DNA from: Bacillus alkalisoli
Lineage (GTDB): Bacteria; Bacillota; Bacilli; Bacillales; Bacillaceae_I
DNA: 64,000 nt
Assembly (NCBI RefSeq): GCF_002797415.1
Contig: NZ_KZ454944.1
Span: 2,250,665-2,314,664, forward strand
Direction: 5' to 3'
This document shows, piece after piece, positions 26,366 through 36,322 of the stretch. The stretch's first letter is position 1; each line of letters begins with the position of its first letter. The notes under the pieces are model-generated. The model did not search any database, had not been told where the DNA came from, and worked only from the letters and a program-made list of their open reading frames with translations. The position numbers and the translations under genes are program-made.

Positions 26366-26379
26366 CGAACTTATGTTTG
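26366..26379. promoter_or_regulatory. LexA (SOS) box between yneB and lexA
   Basis: CGAACTTATGTTTG matches the Gram-positive SOS consensus CGAAC-N4-GTTYG. It overlaps the lexA -35 region. A weaker palindrome AGAACGTATATTCT lies at 26337-26350, nearer yneB. Confidence 0.8.
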
Positions 26380-26405
26380 TATTTTGTTCTTCTACATGGT
26401 ATAAT
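26377..26405 (+). promoter_or_regulatory. lexA sigma-A promoter
   Basis: TTGTAT, a 17-nt spacer and TATAAT lie about 40 nt before the start codon. The -35 overlaps the SOS box, consistent with autorepression. Confidence 0.7.
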
Positions 26406-26442
26406 ATTCATAATAATACGAGAGAAAACGAGGTGCATACTT

Positions 26443-27057
26443 ATGAAACTATCAAAAAGACAGCAAGATATTTTAGATTTCATTAAGAGCGAAGTACAAG
26501 TAAAAGGCTATCCACCTTCCGTTCGAGAAATCGGTGAAGCTGTTGGCCTCGCTTCTAGTTCAACTGTACACGGTCATTTAGCTCGACTTGAAAGCAAAGG
26601 GTTAATTAGACGTGATCCAACCAAACCAAGAGCAATTGAGGTTATAAGCTTCGAACAAGATATTCCAAAAATAAATGTAGTACAAGTTCCTATAATCGGA
26701 AAAGTAACTGCTGGACAACCTATTACTGCTGTAGAAAATATAGAAGATTATTTTCCACTACCAGAACGCTACGTTTCACCTGACGAACTAGTGTTTATGT
26801 TAGAAGTCATGGGCGACAGTATGATCGAAGCAGGAATTCTTGATGGAGACTTAGTAATCGTTCGCCAACAACAATCGGCAAATAATGGTGATATTGTGGT
26901 TGCAATGACAGAAGAAGACGAAGCTACTGTAAAACGTTTTTTTAAAGAGCGAGATTATATTCGTTTACAACCTGAAAATTCTTCTTTAGAACCTATCATT
27001 GTTAGAAATGTAACTATTCTAGGAAAAGTTATTGGCGTTTATAGAAACGTCCATTAA
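26443..27057 (+). CDS. lexA: LexA repressor
   Basis: The 204-aa LexA represses SOS genes until RecA filaments trigger its self-cleavage. It has an N-terminal winged helix ([14 protein letters not shown]..., recognition helix with [16 protein letters not shown]), cleavage site Ala-Gly in KVTAGQPI, catalytic Ser in GDSMIEAG and Lys in ATVKRFF. ATG at 26443 follows GAGGTG with 7-nt spacing; a longer upstream reading crosses the promoter and is excluded. Confidence 0.97.
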   Translation: MKLSKRQQDILDFIKSEVQVKGYPPSVREIGEAVGLASSSTVHGHLARLESKGLIRRDPTKPRAIEVISFEQDIPKINVVQVPIIGKVTAGQPITAVENIEDYFPLPERYVSPDELVFMLEVMGDSMIEAGILDGDLVIVRQQQSANNGDIVVAMTEEDEATVKRFFKERDYIRLQPENSSLEPIIVRNVTILGKVIGVYRNVH

Positions 27058-27063
27058 TACATC

Positions 27064-27085
27064 AGCCTGCATAGCAGGCTTTTTT
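27064..27085 (+). terminator. lexA terminator
   Basis: AGCCTGC-ATA-GCAGGCT followed by TTTTT, 7 nt after the lexA stop. Confidence 0.9.
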
Positions 27086-27103
27086 ACTTTAATACAAAGG
27101 AAA

Positions 27104-27130
27104 AGCCTCTAACACTCGTTGTTAGAGGCT
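27104..27130 (-). terminator. terminator of the 27138-27407 gene
   Basis: An 11-bp perfect stem AGCCTCTAACA with TGTTAGAGGCT and a 5-nt loop, followed by TTTT on the minus strand. Confidence 0.8.
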
Positions 27131-27137
27131 ACTTTTA

Positions 27138-27407
27138 TTACTGCATTTTCTTATTGTAATATTTAACGGAGTACATAGCTCCTTCACTTACCATGTTGTT
27201 ATCAGCAAAGTCATCCGGATGTGGATTGCCTGCTTTCTTTAAGGGGAAAGTTGTCTTCTTATACTTTAATGGTAACAATTTATTTCTTAAGAAAGTTGTA
27301 TAGTTAGCTACTCTTGTTCTAGCTTTTTCACTAGACAAAATACCAATACTCGTTGCTCCTAATCCGACTCCTATTGCAATGATTGATTTTACTGGCTTCA
27401 TTTTCAT
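27138..27407 (-). CDS. small conserved protein with an N-terminal hydrophobic helix
   Basis: The 89-aa protein begins MKMKPVKSIIAIGVGLGATS with a single hydrophobic segment, then a basic region (RNKLLPLKYKKTTF) and a conserved-looking acidic C-terminus (AGNPHPDDFADNNMVSEGAM). It could be an anchored membrane protein. It resembles uncharacterised Bacillus proteins in style; I cannot assign a function. A good ribosome-binding site (GGAGG) precedes the ATG. It is monocistronic and convergent with lexA. Confidence 0.7.
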   Translation of the reverse strand: MKMKPVKSIIAIGVGLGATSIGILSSEKARTRVANYTTFLRNKLLPLKYKKTTFPLKKAGNPHPDDFADNNMVSEGAMYSVKYYNKKMQ

Positions 27408-27466
27408 ATTCGTCGCCTCCCTATACCTTTCTATACTATATACCCCCTACTAAAAATGTTAAACAT

Positions 27467-27503
27467 AAAAAGCTATCCAACAGTTAAAATTGGACAGCTT
27501 TTT
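27467..27503 (-). terminator. terminator of the lipoprotein gene
   Basis: AAAAAGCTATCCAA pairs with TTGGACAGCTTTTT (14 bp, one G-U), followed by a T-run on the minus strand. Confidence 0.8.
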
Positions 27504-27515
27504 ACATAGATTCTA

Positions 27516-28142
27516 TTAAAAGTTTGCACGAACTCTAATTTCTTCACCAATTGTATCTTTGTTTTCATTTTGCACAGCTGGGATTTTTATTTCTACCCAT
27601 TCTACTTCACTAGCACTTGTATCTAAGAAGAAAAACAAAGAACCTTTCTTCTCTTCTTTTCCGTCAAGCGTATCACCAAACTCATTACTAAAAATTGGGT
27701 TTGCGTTTTCAATTACTTGTCCATCGCTTGTCTCAATCGACATATTATCTACTAGAAATAATAGCTTCTCATCAGATAAATTATTAACGATAAGGTCTAC
27801 TTGGATATATTCAATTGCTTCTTCGCCTACATATTCAGCAAATTCGCCTTCAAGTTCTCCACTCATTGCAGCTACTTGATAAAATTCTACTTCTACATCT
27901 CCTGTCTTAGCAGATTCCACATTACCATTTCTTGCATGGATGATAAATGTACCACCATCTGTAATGATTGGCTCACCTATAGGAGTTACCCAATCACCAT
28001 CCTCTTCTTCTGTGTCACTTTTGTTTTCATCAGAGATATCCGGCTTCTCATTATCTGTTGCTTTCTCGTTATTGTCATTCGAACATGCAACTGTCATTGC
28101 AGCTAACATACTAATAATGAATAGTAAGAACCATTTTTTCAT
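27516..28142 (-). CDS. DUF4352-type lipoprotein
   Basis: The 208-aa predicted lipoprotein has signal peptide MKKWFLLFIISMLAAMTVAC with lipobox MTVAC (Cys at 20), then an acidic low-complexity linker (Asp/Glu/Asn-rich, about 21-50) and a beta-rich domain resembling DUF4352 (immunoglobulin-like, for example IQVDLIVNNLSDEKLLF). It should be anchored on the outer face of the membrane. I chose the ATG at 28142 because it gives a proper signal peptide; GGGG lies 12 nt upstream. Function unknown. Confidence 0.75.
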   Translation of the reverse strand: MKKWFLLFIISMLAAMTVACSNDNNEKATDNEKPDISDENKSDTEEEDGDWVTPIGEPIITDGGTFIIHARNGNVESAKTGDVEVEFYQVAAMSGELEGEFAEYVGEEAIEYIQVDLIVNNLSDEKLLFLVDNMSIETSDGQVIENANPIFSNEFGDTLDGKEEKKGSLFFFLDTSASEVEWVEIKIPAVQNENKDTIGEEIRVRANF

Positions 28143-28266
28143 AGTTAAGTAATCCCCTTTTTCGTATATATAAATCTGATTATACATTATTTTGAGATAA
28201 TTTGTAGAATTAAGATGAAATTCACATGAAATTTTAATGTAGAATAATCAACTCTCTTAATTGCCG

Positions 28267-28395
28267 CTGTTGCTTTCCGTGCAAGGCTCCGCTTTCCGCG
28301 GGCGGGTCGGGAGCCTCCTCGACGCATAGCGTCTGTGGAGGCTCCCGTCTCCCGCTTCTCCCGCTGGAGTCTGCACCTTGCACGGAAAGCAACAG
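28267..28395. repeat. family-1 palindromic repeat, copy 5
   Basis: Arms CTGTTGCTTTCCGTGCAAGG and complement (28267 and ending 28395) enclose a shorter core with a central hairpin GGGAGCCTCC ... GGAGGCTCCC. It lies in the 480-nt gap between glnA and the lipoprotein gene; the rest of that gap is featureless AT-rich DNA plus the glnA terminator. Confidence 0.75.
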
Positions 28396-28583
28396 CTAGG
28401 ATTTTCTATATTCATTAGTAAACTTTAATATATTTTGAATAGGAAAAATCCCATGTTAGCAAAAAGATTTAACATAACACTTATAATAAATTCAGGACAA
28501 ACTTATAAATTTTCATAATAAAAGAGTAAAAGAGAGAAAGAAGAAATTCCATAAACAACTAGACCTGTTGTTCCAATAAAGAA

Positions 28584-28615
28584 AACCCCTCGACACCAAT
28601 CGGTATCGAGGGGTT
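28584..28615 (-). terminator. glnA terminator
   Basis: A long GC-containing hairpin AACCCCTCGA...TCGAGGGGTT (28584-28615) followed by TTTTCTTT on the minus strand. Confidence 0.85.
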
Positions 28616-28622
28616 GCATTTA

Positions 28623-29957
28623 TTAGTACTGAGTCATATATTGGTCGCGCTCCCATGGGTGAACTTGCGTGCGGAACATATCCCACTCAATTTCTTTTGC
28701 TTCAATAAAGTGCTCTAGTAAATGTTCGCCTAATGCACCTTGAATTACTTCATCTTGCTTTAATAAGTCTAATGCTTGAGCAAGTGTAGCTGGCAGGTCA
28801 ACGATACCTTCTGCTAAACGCTCTTCTTTGTTCATTACATAAATGTTACGATCTACTGGTTTTGGAGGAGTTAAACCGTTTTTCACTCCATCAAGTCCTG
28901 CAGCAAGTAATACTGCCATCGCTAAATATGGGTTTGCTGCTGGATCTACACTACGAATCTCAACACGAGTACTTACTCCACGAGAAGCTGGAATACGAAT
29001 TAATGGACTACGGTTACGAGCAGACCAAGCAACATAACAAGGTGCTTCGTAACCTGGTACTAGACGCTTGTATGAGTTTACTGTCGGATTTGTTACTGCT
29101 GTAAAGTTTGGAGCGTGCTTTATAATTCCAGCAATAAATTGACGAGCTGTTTCACTTAAACCTTGATCCGCTTGTTCGTCATAGAATGCATTTACGCCAT
29201 TTTTGAATAATGAAACGTTACAGTGCATACCTGATCCGTTAACACCGAAAAGTGGTTTCGGCATGAATGTCGCATGTAATCCATGCTTACGCGCAATTGT
29301 TTTTACAACTAACTTAAATGTTTGGATGTAGTCACATGCTGTAATAGCATCTGCATATTTAAAGTCGATTTCATGTTGACCTGGTGCAACCTCATGGTGA
29401 GAAGCTTCAATTTCAAAGCCCATTTCTTCAAGCTCTAATACGATGTCACGTCGACAATTTTCACCTAAATCAGTCGGAGCTAAGTCAAAATATCCACCTT
29501 TATCGTTTAGCTCTAATGTTGGTTCGCCTTTTTCGTCTAATTTAAATAAGAAGAATTCTGGCTCAGGTCCTAAATTGAAATCAGTGAAACCTAAGTCTTC
29601 CATTTCTTTTAACATACGTTTTAAGTTTGCACGTGGGTCTCCATCAAATGGAGTTCCATCTGGATTGTAGATGTCACAAATGAATCGAGCAACTTTACCT
29701 TTTTCTGATGTCCAAGGGAACACTACAAATGTATTTAAGTCAGGGTATAAATACATGTCTGATTCTTCAATACGTACGAAACCTTCTATAGAAGATCCGT
29801 CAAACATCATTTTGTTATCTAACGCTTTTTCTAATTGACTTACAGGAATTTCAACATTTTTAATTGTTCCTAAAATATCCGTAAATTGTAAACGAATATA
29901 CTTTACATTTTCCTCTTCCACAATGCGAACAATATCTTCTCTGCTGTACTTTGACAT
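28623..29957 (-). CDS. glnA: glutamine synthetase type I
   Basis: The 444-aa enzyme makes glutamine from glutamate, ammonia and ATP; in Bacillus the feedback-inhibited form also controls GlnR and TnrA. Visible motifs: substrate/metal site [10 protein letters not shown] near 51-60, [20 protein letters not shown] and the ATP-binding [10 protein letters not shown]. The length fits the GSI-alpha form, without the adenylylation insert. It is second in the glnR-glnA operon (62-nt gap). Confidence 0.98.
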   Translation of the reverse strand: MSKYSREDIVRIVEEENVKYIRLQFTDILGTIKNVEIPVSQLEKALDNKMMFDGSSIEGFVRIEESDMYLYPDLNTFVVFPWTSEKGKVARFICDIYNPDGTPFDGDPRANLKRMLKEMEDLGFTDFNLGPEPEFFLFKLDEKGEPTLELNDKGGYFDLAPTDLGENCRRDIVLELEEMGFEIEASHHEVAPGQHEIDFKYADAITACDYIQTFKLVVKTIARKHGLHATFMPKPLFGVNGSGMHCNVSLFKNGVNAFYDEQADQGLSETARQFIAGIIKHAPNFTAVTNPTVNSYKRLVPGYEAPCYVAWSARNRSPLIRIPASRGVSTRVEIRSVDPAANPYLAMAVLLAAGLDGVKNGLTPPKPVDRNIYVMNKEERLAEGIVDLPATLAQALDLLKQDEVIQGALGEHLLEHFIEAKEIEWDMFRTQVHPWERDQYMTQY

Positions 29958-30019
29958 TTTAATAGTTCCTCCTCTTAATTATCACTTTACATTTTAATAT
30001 GAGTTTACTAACTAACAAA

Positions 30020-30427
30020 TTAATGGAAAAATCGAGACATGTCTCCTTGACGAAGACTTGTTTTGTTAAATCGTCCCGCTTGCATCATTTCGGCACGCAG
30101 TAACTTACGTAGTTCATCATTTGTTAAGTCTCGTTTTTCAATTGTTTCTCGAGTATTTTCCGTTATGACGGTTGACTTATGTGCTTCCTTCACAGCCAAT
30201 ATTTGTTTAATGCCTGCAAGATTTACTTTTTGGTCTAATAAACTTTTAATTTCAAGTAGTTTATCAACGTCATTGAATGAAAATAATCTTCTATTACCTT
30301 CTGTTCGGGCAGGAAATATGAGTCCATTTTCTTCGTAGTAACGAATTTGTCTGGCCGATAACTCCGTTAGTTTCATCACAATATTCATAGAAAACAACGG
30401 CATCGAACGTCTTAAGTTATCATTCAT
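30020..30427 (-). CDS. glnR: MerR-family repressor GlnR
   Basis: The 135-aa MerR-type regulator represses glnRA during nitrogen excess, signalled by feedback-inhibited glutamine synthetase. The N-terminal winged helix includes [20 protein letters not shown] (about 21-40) and a helical C-terminal tail ends in [14 protein letters not shown] precedes the ATG. A GlnR operator lies about 75 nt upstream, so autoregulation is expected. Confidence 0.96.
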   Translation of the reverse strand: MNDNLRRSMPLFSMNIVMKLTELSARQIRYYEENGLIFPARTEGNRRLFSFNDVDKLLEIKSLLDQKVNLAGIKQILAVKEAHKSTVITENTRETIEKRDLTNDELRKLLRAEMMQAGRFNKTSLRQGDMSRFFH

Positions 30428-30501
30428 ATTATTTCTCCTTTCCTAACATCTTTTGAAGATAATACTAATATATTCGATGTTAGGAAATATGTCAAGCGTA
30501 T

Positions 30502-30518
30502 GTAAGGTTTTCTAACAT
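30502..30518. promoter_or_regulatory. GlnR/TnrA operator
   Basis: TGTAAGGTTTTCTAACA matches TGTNA-N7-TNACA exactly, upstream of glnR. A second, degenerate half-match (TGTTTAGGAAATATGTCA) lies at 30479-30495. Confidence 0.75.
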
Positions 30519-30588
30519 GGAAATCAATATTGATTTTCCTTTTTATATTTTCCTTTAAATTGTCTGTTTTAAACATAAGAAAAGAACC

Positions 30589-30899
30589 AGCCTGGAACAA
30601 AACTAAATCTATTTCCTTAAAGTCGAATAATTAGTGTCAGGGTAACATACCGCAGATGATTGGAGTGCAAACCTTTGCTTTCCGCGGGCGGTAAAAAGGA
30701 AGGTTATTTTAACTATCGTGAAAAAACCTACTCCTCGGCGCAAGCGCCTGTGGGGTCTCACTTAAACACGCTTTCCCGCAGGAGTCTTCGGTTTGCACTC
30801 CAATCATCTGCTAGAAAGGTATAAAAAACCCGACTTATTCCTATATATTAGGGATAATGTTCGGGTTTTTCTAAGTTCAATATAGTTTTGATCCAGGCT
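30589..30899. repeat. family-1 palindromic repeat, copy 6 (long form)
   Basis: The outer inverted repeats AGCCTGGAACAAAACTA (30589-30605) and TAGTTTTGATCCAGGCT (30883-30899) match at 16 of 17 positions. The core at 30652-30811 has the same arms as copy 1 (GCAGATGATTGGAGTGCAAA). A right-side hairpin (ATATATTAGGGATAAT region) is also shared with copy 1. It fills most of the gap between glnR and ynbB. Confidence 0.85.
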
Positions 30900-30909
30900 C
30901 TACTAAAAT

Positions 30910-32178
30910 TTATATTCTTATTAACTCTTTTGTAATTAAATGGTCCACTGCAGAACAGACAGCTATTTTCACATGGCTATATGTCAAGCCACCTTGTACA
31001 TACGCAACGTAAGGTGGTCTAATCGGACCGTCTGCGGTAAGTTCTATACTTGCACCTTGAATAAACGTTCCTGCTGCCATAATAACGTCATCTTCATATC
31101 CAGGCATATAGCTTGGATATGGCGTTACGTGAGAATTAACAGGAGATGCATACTGAATCGCTTGACAGAATGCTATCATCTTATCTTTATCGTCAAATTG
31201 AACCGATTGAATTAGATCCGTTCTTTGACTATCCCATGAAGGAGATGTGTTCATTCCTAATTCCTCTAAAAATGCAGCTGTAAACACCGCTCCTTTTAAA
31301 CTTTGAGCAACTACATGTGGAGCTAAAAAGAATCCTTGATACATTTCTTGTAATGAATAAAGAGAGGCACCAGCTTCAGCTCCGATACCAGGAGATGTCA
31401 TACGATAAGAGCAAGCCTCTACAAGATGTGCCTTTCCAACAATATAGCCACCTGTTTTAGCTAATCCTCCACCTGGATTTTTTATTAATGAACCTGCCAT
31501 TAAGTCTGCTCCAACATGACACGGCTCTTGAAGTTCCACAAATTCACCGTAACAATTATCTACAAAAACTACAACATCGCTTTTAATTTCTTTCACAAAT
31601 TGTATCATTTCCTTTATTTCTTCAATAGTAAAGGATGGTCTAGTAGCATATCCTTTCGAGCGTTGGATACCAATCATTTTTGTATTTTCGTTTATAGCAT
31701 TATTGACAGCTTCCCAGTCAATCCCTTTGTTGTTTTTCAACTCTATAGATTTATAGCCAATATTGTATTCTTTTAAAGATCCAACACCAGTTCCTCTAAT
31801 CCCTACTATTTCTTCTAACGTATCGTAAGGTTTACCTGTGATATATAATAAGTCATCACCGGGTCTTAACACACCAAACAATGCAATAGAAATGGCATGC
31901 GTGCCAGAAATTATTTGCGGTCTAACTAACGCACTTTCCCCGCCAAAAGCCTTTGCATACACTTTTTCTAACGTATCTCTGCCAATATCATCATAGCCAT
32001 ATCCCGTCGACGGAATGAAATGACTATCACTAATTCTAAATTCTTGAAAACTTTTTAAGACAGAAAACTGATTTGTTTCTGCATTTTCATCTATTTTTTT
32101 AAATGTATCTTGTATTTTGGCTTCTACTTTCTTTACGATCGGTTTAATACTTTCCCCATTTTGTAACAAATCAAACAT
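30910..32178 (-). CDS. ynbB: PLP-dependent lyase-like protein YnbB (aluminium-resistance family)
   Basis: The 422-aa fold-type I PLP protein is related to cystathionine beta-lyases and methionine gamma-lyases and often annotated as aluminium resistance. The PLP-lysine region is AGSLIKNPGGGLAKTGGYIVG near residues 226-246, and the N-terminal SGTHAISIALFG binds the phosphate. The true substrate is unknown. It sits between hflX and glnR, as in B. subtilis. The spacing to hflX (80 nt) allows cotranscription. Confidence 0.88.
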   Translation of the reverse strand: MFDLLQNGESIKPIVKKVEAKIQDTFKKIDENAETNQFSVLKSFQEFRISDSHFIPSTGYGYDDIGRDTLEKVYAKAFGGESALVRPQIISGTHAISIALFGVLRPGDDLLYITGKPYDTLEEIVGIRGTGVGSLKEYNIGYKSIELKNNKGIDWEAVNNAINENTKMIGIQRSKGYATRPSFTIEEIKEMIQFVKEIKSDVVVFVDNCYGEFVELQEPCHVGADLMAGSLIKNPGGGLAKTGGYIVGKAHLVEACSYRMTSPGIGAEAGASLYSLQEMYQGFFLAPHVVAQSLKGAVFTAAFLEELGMNTSPSWDSQRTDLIQSVQFDDKDKMIAFCQAIQYASPVNSHVTPYPSYMPGYEDDVIMAAGTFIQGASIELTADGPIRPPYVAYVQGGLTYSHVKIAVCSAVDHLITKELIRI

Positions 32179-32258
32179 GCTAGTTTCTCCTTTAGTTGAA
32201 CTAATTCCATAAATACGTTACGTTTTTCGTACAGTAATCATATTTTTATGAAATGTTC

Positions 32259-33527
32259 TCAGTTGACCATTAATTCTTCGATAAAATGAGCCATTTTCGC
32301 AGTGGTAAAAAAGTATCCTTTACAATCATATACTTCTTTATCTTCATCAAAAATAATTTTTTCTAAAACTGTCTCTTGTTTTAATTGGTTTAACAATCGT
32401 CCTTCACTTGACTGTATTTTCACCTGATAAGGTTTCATCTCTTTTTTCATCATTTCTTCAATAGAAGAGACAAGTTCCTTCCTGTCTGAATCATTTAGAG
32501 CACTAATTAATATGGCTTCTTTTTTATAGATAAAAGGTTTTGTAGACGTTAGTTGATCTTTCTTATTATAGACTGTTAACATCGGTATCCCTTTAACCCC
32601 TAAATCTTGAAGTAAATTAGTTACGGTCTTTTCATGATTTTCGTAATCTTCATTTGAACTATCCACTACATGTAAAATGAAGTCAGCTTCTACTACTTCT
32701 TCTAATGTAGAACGAAACGCTGCAATTAAACTCGTTGGTAAATCTTGAATAAATCCAACTGTGTCTGTTAATAACGCTTTATAGCCCGATGGTAATGTCA
32801 TTTGTCTTGTTGTCGGATCGAGTGTAGCAAATAATAAATTTTCCTCAAATGCTTCAGCTTCCGTCAAACGATTAAATATCGTTGATTTACCTGCATTCGT
32901 GTAACCAACAAGTGCAATTTGAAAGGCTAAGTTTTTCTTTCTTCTTTCACGATATTGTGTTCGATGTTTTACAATAGATTGTAACTGCGCTTTAATTTCT
33001 ACAAGTCTTCTATTAATGTGACGTCGGTCTGATTCAAGTTTCGTTTCACCGGGGCCTCTAGTTCCTATTCCGCCACCAAGCCTAGAAAGTTCTACACCTT
33101 TCCCTGTTAGTCTAGGGAGCATGTATTTCAGTTGAGCAAGTTCTACTTGTAGTTTTCCTTCTTTTGATTGTGCTCGCTGTGCAAAAATATCTAAAATTAA
33201 TTGAGTACGGTCAATGATACGTGCCGACAACATTTTAGTTAAGTTTCTGTGTTGACTTGGCGAAAGCTCATCATTAAAAATAATGACATCCGGGTCATAT
33301 TCTTCTTCTAATAAAACTAATTCTTCTATTTTTCCTTTTCCTATATAAGTGGCAGGATGAACTCTATCACGTTTTTGAGTGATAGACATGACCACTTCAC
33401 CATTAGCCGTTTTCGTTAAGGATGATAATTCTTCTAAAGAATAGTGGAAGTGTTCATCCGTATGTCTAGGAAGTTGACACCCTACTACAATAGCTCGTTC
33501 CCGTTCATTATGTACGATTTCATTCAA
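32259..33527 (-). CDS. hflX: ribosome-associated GTPase HflX
   Basis: The 422-aa HflX (YnbA) is a GTPase that splits stalled or heat-damaged ribosomes. It has an N-terminal HflX domain with the glycine-rich linker [18 protein letters not shown]-type segment (here [20 protein letters not shown]), then the G domain: G1 [10 protein letters not shown]3 DTVGFI, G4 YNKKD. The start shown is supported by position; the 225 nt upstream carries divergent promoters for hflX and the TRIC gene. Confidence 0.95.
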   Translation of the reverse strand: MNEIVHNERERAIVVGCQLPRHTDEHFHYSLEELSSLTKTANGEVVMSITQKRDRVHPATYIGKGKIEELVLLEEEYDPDVIIFNDELSPSQHRNLTKMLSARIIDRTQLILDIFAQRAQSKEGKLQVELAQLKYMLPRLTGKGVELSRLGGGIGTRGPGETKLESDRRHINRRLVEIKAQLQSIVKHRTQYRERRKKNLAFQIALVGYTNAGKSTIFNRLTEAEAFEENLLFATLDPTTRQMTLPSGYKALLTDTVGFIQDLPTSLIAAFRSTLEEVVEADFILHVVDSSNEDYENHEKTVTNLLQDLGVKGIPMLTVYNKKDQLTSTKPFIYKKEAILISALNDSDRKELVSSIEEMMKKEMKPYQVKIQSSEGRLLNQLKQETVLEKIIFDEDKEVYDCKGYFFTTAKMAHFIEELMVN

Positions 33528-33751
33528 AAGCGGTTACCCCTTTACATAAATAATATTAAGTATTCATTAAGATTAGATTTTAAGCTCTTTAATACCTTGC
33601 TAATACTATATCAAAAGATAGTTACTTCTACTATTAATTTACTTAAAAATTGTATTGCATTATTTTCGTTTTAGCTTTAAAATCAGTAAGGTTTGATATT
33701 ATTGTACTCATAAATAAACTTTTTTATATAACATCTTGGAGTGGGACAAAC

Positions 33752-34360
33752 ATGACATGGGAAATTTTTAGTATTATTGGCACGATTGCTTTTGCTGTCA
33801 GTGGAGCTATTGTTGCAATGGAAGAAGAATACGATATTTTAGGCGTATATATTTTAGGCATTGTAACCGCTTTTGGTGGCGGGGCAATCCGAAATTTATT
33901 AATTGGGGTACCCGTATCAGCCCTTTGGGAACAAGGTATGCTTTTTCAAATTGCACTAGTTGCAATGACTGCCGTTTTTTTATTCCCTAATAACCTTTTA
34001 AAACATTGGCGAAAATGGGGTAACTTCTTTGACGCCATTGGACTTGGCGCTTTTGCAATACAAGGGGCTCTTTTCGCAACTAGTATGGGACACCCAATTA
34101 GTGCAGTCGTCGTTGCAGCTGTCTTAACTGGAAGTGGTGGTGGAATAATCCGTGATTTACTCGCTGGAAGAAAGCCACTTGTACTAAGGTCAGAAATTTA
34201 TGCAGTATGGGCTATCATTGCCGGACTTGCAATTGGTTTTGGTTTAGTAAGTACTCCTATTGAGTTATTAGTGTTATTCGTTTCAATTGTAACTCTAAGA
34301 GTGCTATCTTACACATATAAATGGCAGTTACCAAATAGAGCTTTTCACTTTAATAATTGA
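33752..34360 (+). CDS. TRIC-type cation channel family protein (YvgT-like)
   Basis: The 202-aa membrane protein has two repeated three-helix units plus a final helix, the architecture of bacterial TRIC (formerly UPF0126) proteins. The paired glycine motifs FGGGAIRNLLIG and GSGGGIIRDLLAGR, one per repeat, are diagnostic. It probably conducts K+/Na+ ions; the physiological role in bacteria is unclear. ATG at 33752 follows TTGGAGTGGG; the longer upstream reading is rejected. Confidence 0.9.
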   Translation: MTWEIFSIIGTIAFAVSGAIVAMEEEYDILGVYILGIVTAFGGGAIRNLLIGVPVSALWEQGMLFQIALVAMTAVFLFPNNLLKHWRKWGNFFDAIGLGAFAIQGALFATSMGHPISAVVVAAVLTGSGGGIIRDLLAGRKPLVLRSEIYAVWAIIAGLAIGFGLVSTPIELLVLFVSIVTLRVLSYTYKWQLPNRAFHFNN

Positions 34361-34513
34361 ATCAATTTCATAATTACGGATCGTTTAATGAAAAACGAAC
34401 GTTTTAGTATAATGCATAATAATATGATAGTTTATTAAGATGAATAATTATAGAACACGATGCTATCATACGTTTATCGTATAGTATTCATACATTATGA
34501 AACGGACTCAATT
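34358..34513. repeat. family-2 AT-rich palindromic repeat, copy B
   Basis: It begins TGAATCAATTTCATAATTACGG at the TRIC stop codon and ends CATTATGAAACGGACTCAATT at the crtO stop. The left end matches the complement of copy A's right end; the middle is AT-rich and partly self-complementary. It lies between convergent genes and may act as a terminator. Confidence 0.65.
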
Positions 34514-35041
34514 AAAATTAGATGTATTTCGAGTAGGAGAGTTATTTCTATATCTCTTCTTTTTTTGTATAAAACGACCTAGTACTTTATTAAAGCGCAT
34601 TCTGTTGTATCTCTGAACTAAGATGCATGGAAGATTTGCTAGGACACCATATAAAAGAATGGCTAAGTAAGCTTCAACAGGGTTCCAAATAAAGAAAAAA
34701 CATAAAGGGAAAAACGTCACGAAGTGTGTTAATTCCGCCCTTTTCGTTTCCATAATGAAAGAATAAAAATACGCTTCGTTTTTTTCTTTAAGCCTTTTCT
34801 TTTGAAACCCATGTTTAAATAATTTTGATCCATCTGGCAAATATTCTTTCCACCTTTTAATCTTAAGCATACTGTAAAGCTGGGTATTTTCCTCCCACTG
34901 AAAATGATAAAACAAGTTATTATTTTTCAAAAACCACTTTTTGGGTATCCTTAAACAAACCCACGATCCGATAAGATGAATAGAGAGTATACTAACTATA
35001 TTTAATGCCGTACCAGTTATCGGTGTTAATGAAATAATCAA
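34508..35041 (-). CDS. crtO: glycosyl-4,4'-diaponeurosporenoate acyltransferase-like protein
   Basis: The 177-aa protein has three or four membrane helices and is the size of staphylococcal CrtO, which adds a fatty acyl chain to the sugar of glycosyl-diaponeurosporenoate, the last step to staphyloxanthin-type pigments. FYHFQWEENTQLYSMLKIKR and KRLKEKNEAYFYSFIMETKR resemble that family. The start overlaps the crtQ stop by 4 nt, so the two are cotranscribed. The acyl acceptor here is inferred from context. Confidence 0.8.
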   Translation of the reverse strand: MIISLTPITGTALNIVSILSIHLIGSWVCLRIPKKWFLKNNNLFYHFQWEENTQLYSMLKIKRWKEYLPDGSKLFKHGFQKKRLKEKNEAYFYSFIMETKRAELTHFVTFFPLCFFFIWNPVEAYLAILLYGVLANLPCILVQRYNRMRFNKVLGRFIQKKKRYRNNSPTRNTSNFN

Positions 35042-36138
35042 AACTTGTCTACCTTTTCCTCGATAACAATTTCTCTACCCTTCCATTTTCCTTTTTTCTT
35101 TCCAAAGGTAATAAAACTAGAGTAAAGAAATACTAGTAAAAAAAACATTAAATGAACTGGATACAAAAACGCAGTCCCCCAACCAAAATTACCAACCTTC
35201 GCCAACGACCACCGTAAATGAATAACAATCATAAAGTAAAAGAATAACTTCATATAAAGGTTAAAGGAAAAGTTAGTGACAACTGTAAACAATCCACTTA
35301 TCCAAATGGACACAAGAGCTAAGTAAATCAGGTTCGTTTTTACCGCCCCAGTTGCAAAACTTTTACCCCAACCAGCAACTAATGATCCTATTTTGCTCGT
35401 ATACATTCTCATTTCGATGGCACCTTTTCCACTAAAACAGTATACTTTTCCACCTCTTTGTTGAATAATTTTAGCAAAAGATAAATTTTCCATTAGTTCA
35501 CTTTTCACTTTCTCATGTCCGCCAAAAACGAAATAGTCTTTCCTTCCGATAAGCATCACTTGTCCAAATGCACCAGAGGTTTTAACATGTTTTCTAAAAA
35601 GATGAAATGACCCAAGCGAACTCATAATTACTAGGTGGAAGAAGCTAGATAACTTCTCTACATTCGATTTCATAACATGGTAAGGTTGTATAGAAATAAC
35701 ACTCTTGCTCCCTTTATATTCGGCTAGTATTTTTTCCAAACCGCCTTTTTGCACCCAAGTATCAGCATCTAAGAACATGAAGTAATTTCCTTTAGCAACT
35801 TGTGCTCCATTCCATAACCCCCAAGCTTTACCAAACCATCCTTTAGGTAATTGCGGAATAGAAATTACGTCTACATGAAACATTTTAGCAACTTCAGCTG
35901 TACCATCGCTAGAATGATCATCCATTACAAGAATTTCACGTATTTTATTTCTATATGGAAGTAACGATTCTAATAATACTTTTATATTCGTTTCCTCATT
36001 TCTAGCTGGAATAATAATGGTTAACTCCTCTAAGGAAGCAGTATGAACATTATTTTTCCTATCATCTTGAAACGTTGGTATAGAAGCTATTAAAAACCAA
36101 CCTAATAATACTGTAACTACTCCAATAACAACAAACAT
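35038..36138 (-). CDS. crtQ: family-2 glycosyltransferase, CrtQ-like
   Basis: This 366-aa GT2 enzyme has an N-terminal membrane helix, a GT-A domain and two or three C-terminal helices. Motifs: IIPARNEETNIKVLLESLL, DDHSSDGT, DADTWVQKGG. It matches 4,4'-diaponeurosporenoate glycosyltransferase CrtQ, which glucosylates the carotenoid carboxylate at the membrane. It is divergent from the crtP-like gene and overlaps crtO. Confidence 0.85.
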   Translation of the reverse strand: MFVVIGVVTVLLGWFLIASIPTFQDDRKNNVHTASLEELTIIIPARNEETNIKVLLESLLPYRNKIREILVMDDHSSDGTAEVAKMFHVDVISIPQLPKGWFGKAWGLWNGAQVAKGNYFMFLDADTWVQKGGLEKILAEYKGSKSVISIQPYHVMKSNVEKLSSFFHLVIMSSLGSFHLFRKHVKTSGAFGQVMLIGRKDYFVFGGHEKVKSELMENLSFAKIIQQRGGKVYCFSGKGAIEMRMYTSKIGSLVAGWGKSFATGAVKTNLIYLALVSIWISGLFTVVTNFSFNLYMKLFFYFMIVIHLRWSLAKVGNFGWGTAFLYPVHLMFFLLVFLYSSFITFGKKKGKWKGREIVIEEKVDKF

Positions 36139-36322
36139 TTTCTCACCTCATTTGATGTGATGATCCAAGAAAAATTCCCATTTTTGTTTTTCTTTAAAGT
36201 TTGAAACAAATTTTATCGGACAAACTATAAAGTTGAGAAGGTAAAAAGTTGAAATGCACTTTCTTTTCAACTGTATTTATCATCATAGTCAAAAAAACAA
36301 TTTTTCATAAGGAGTTTTTAAA

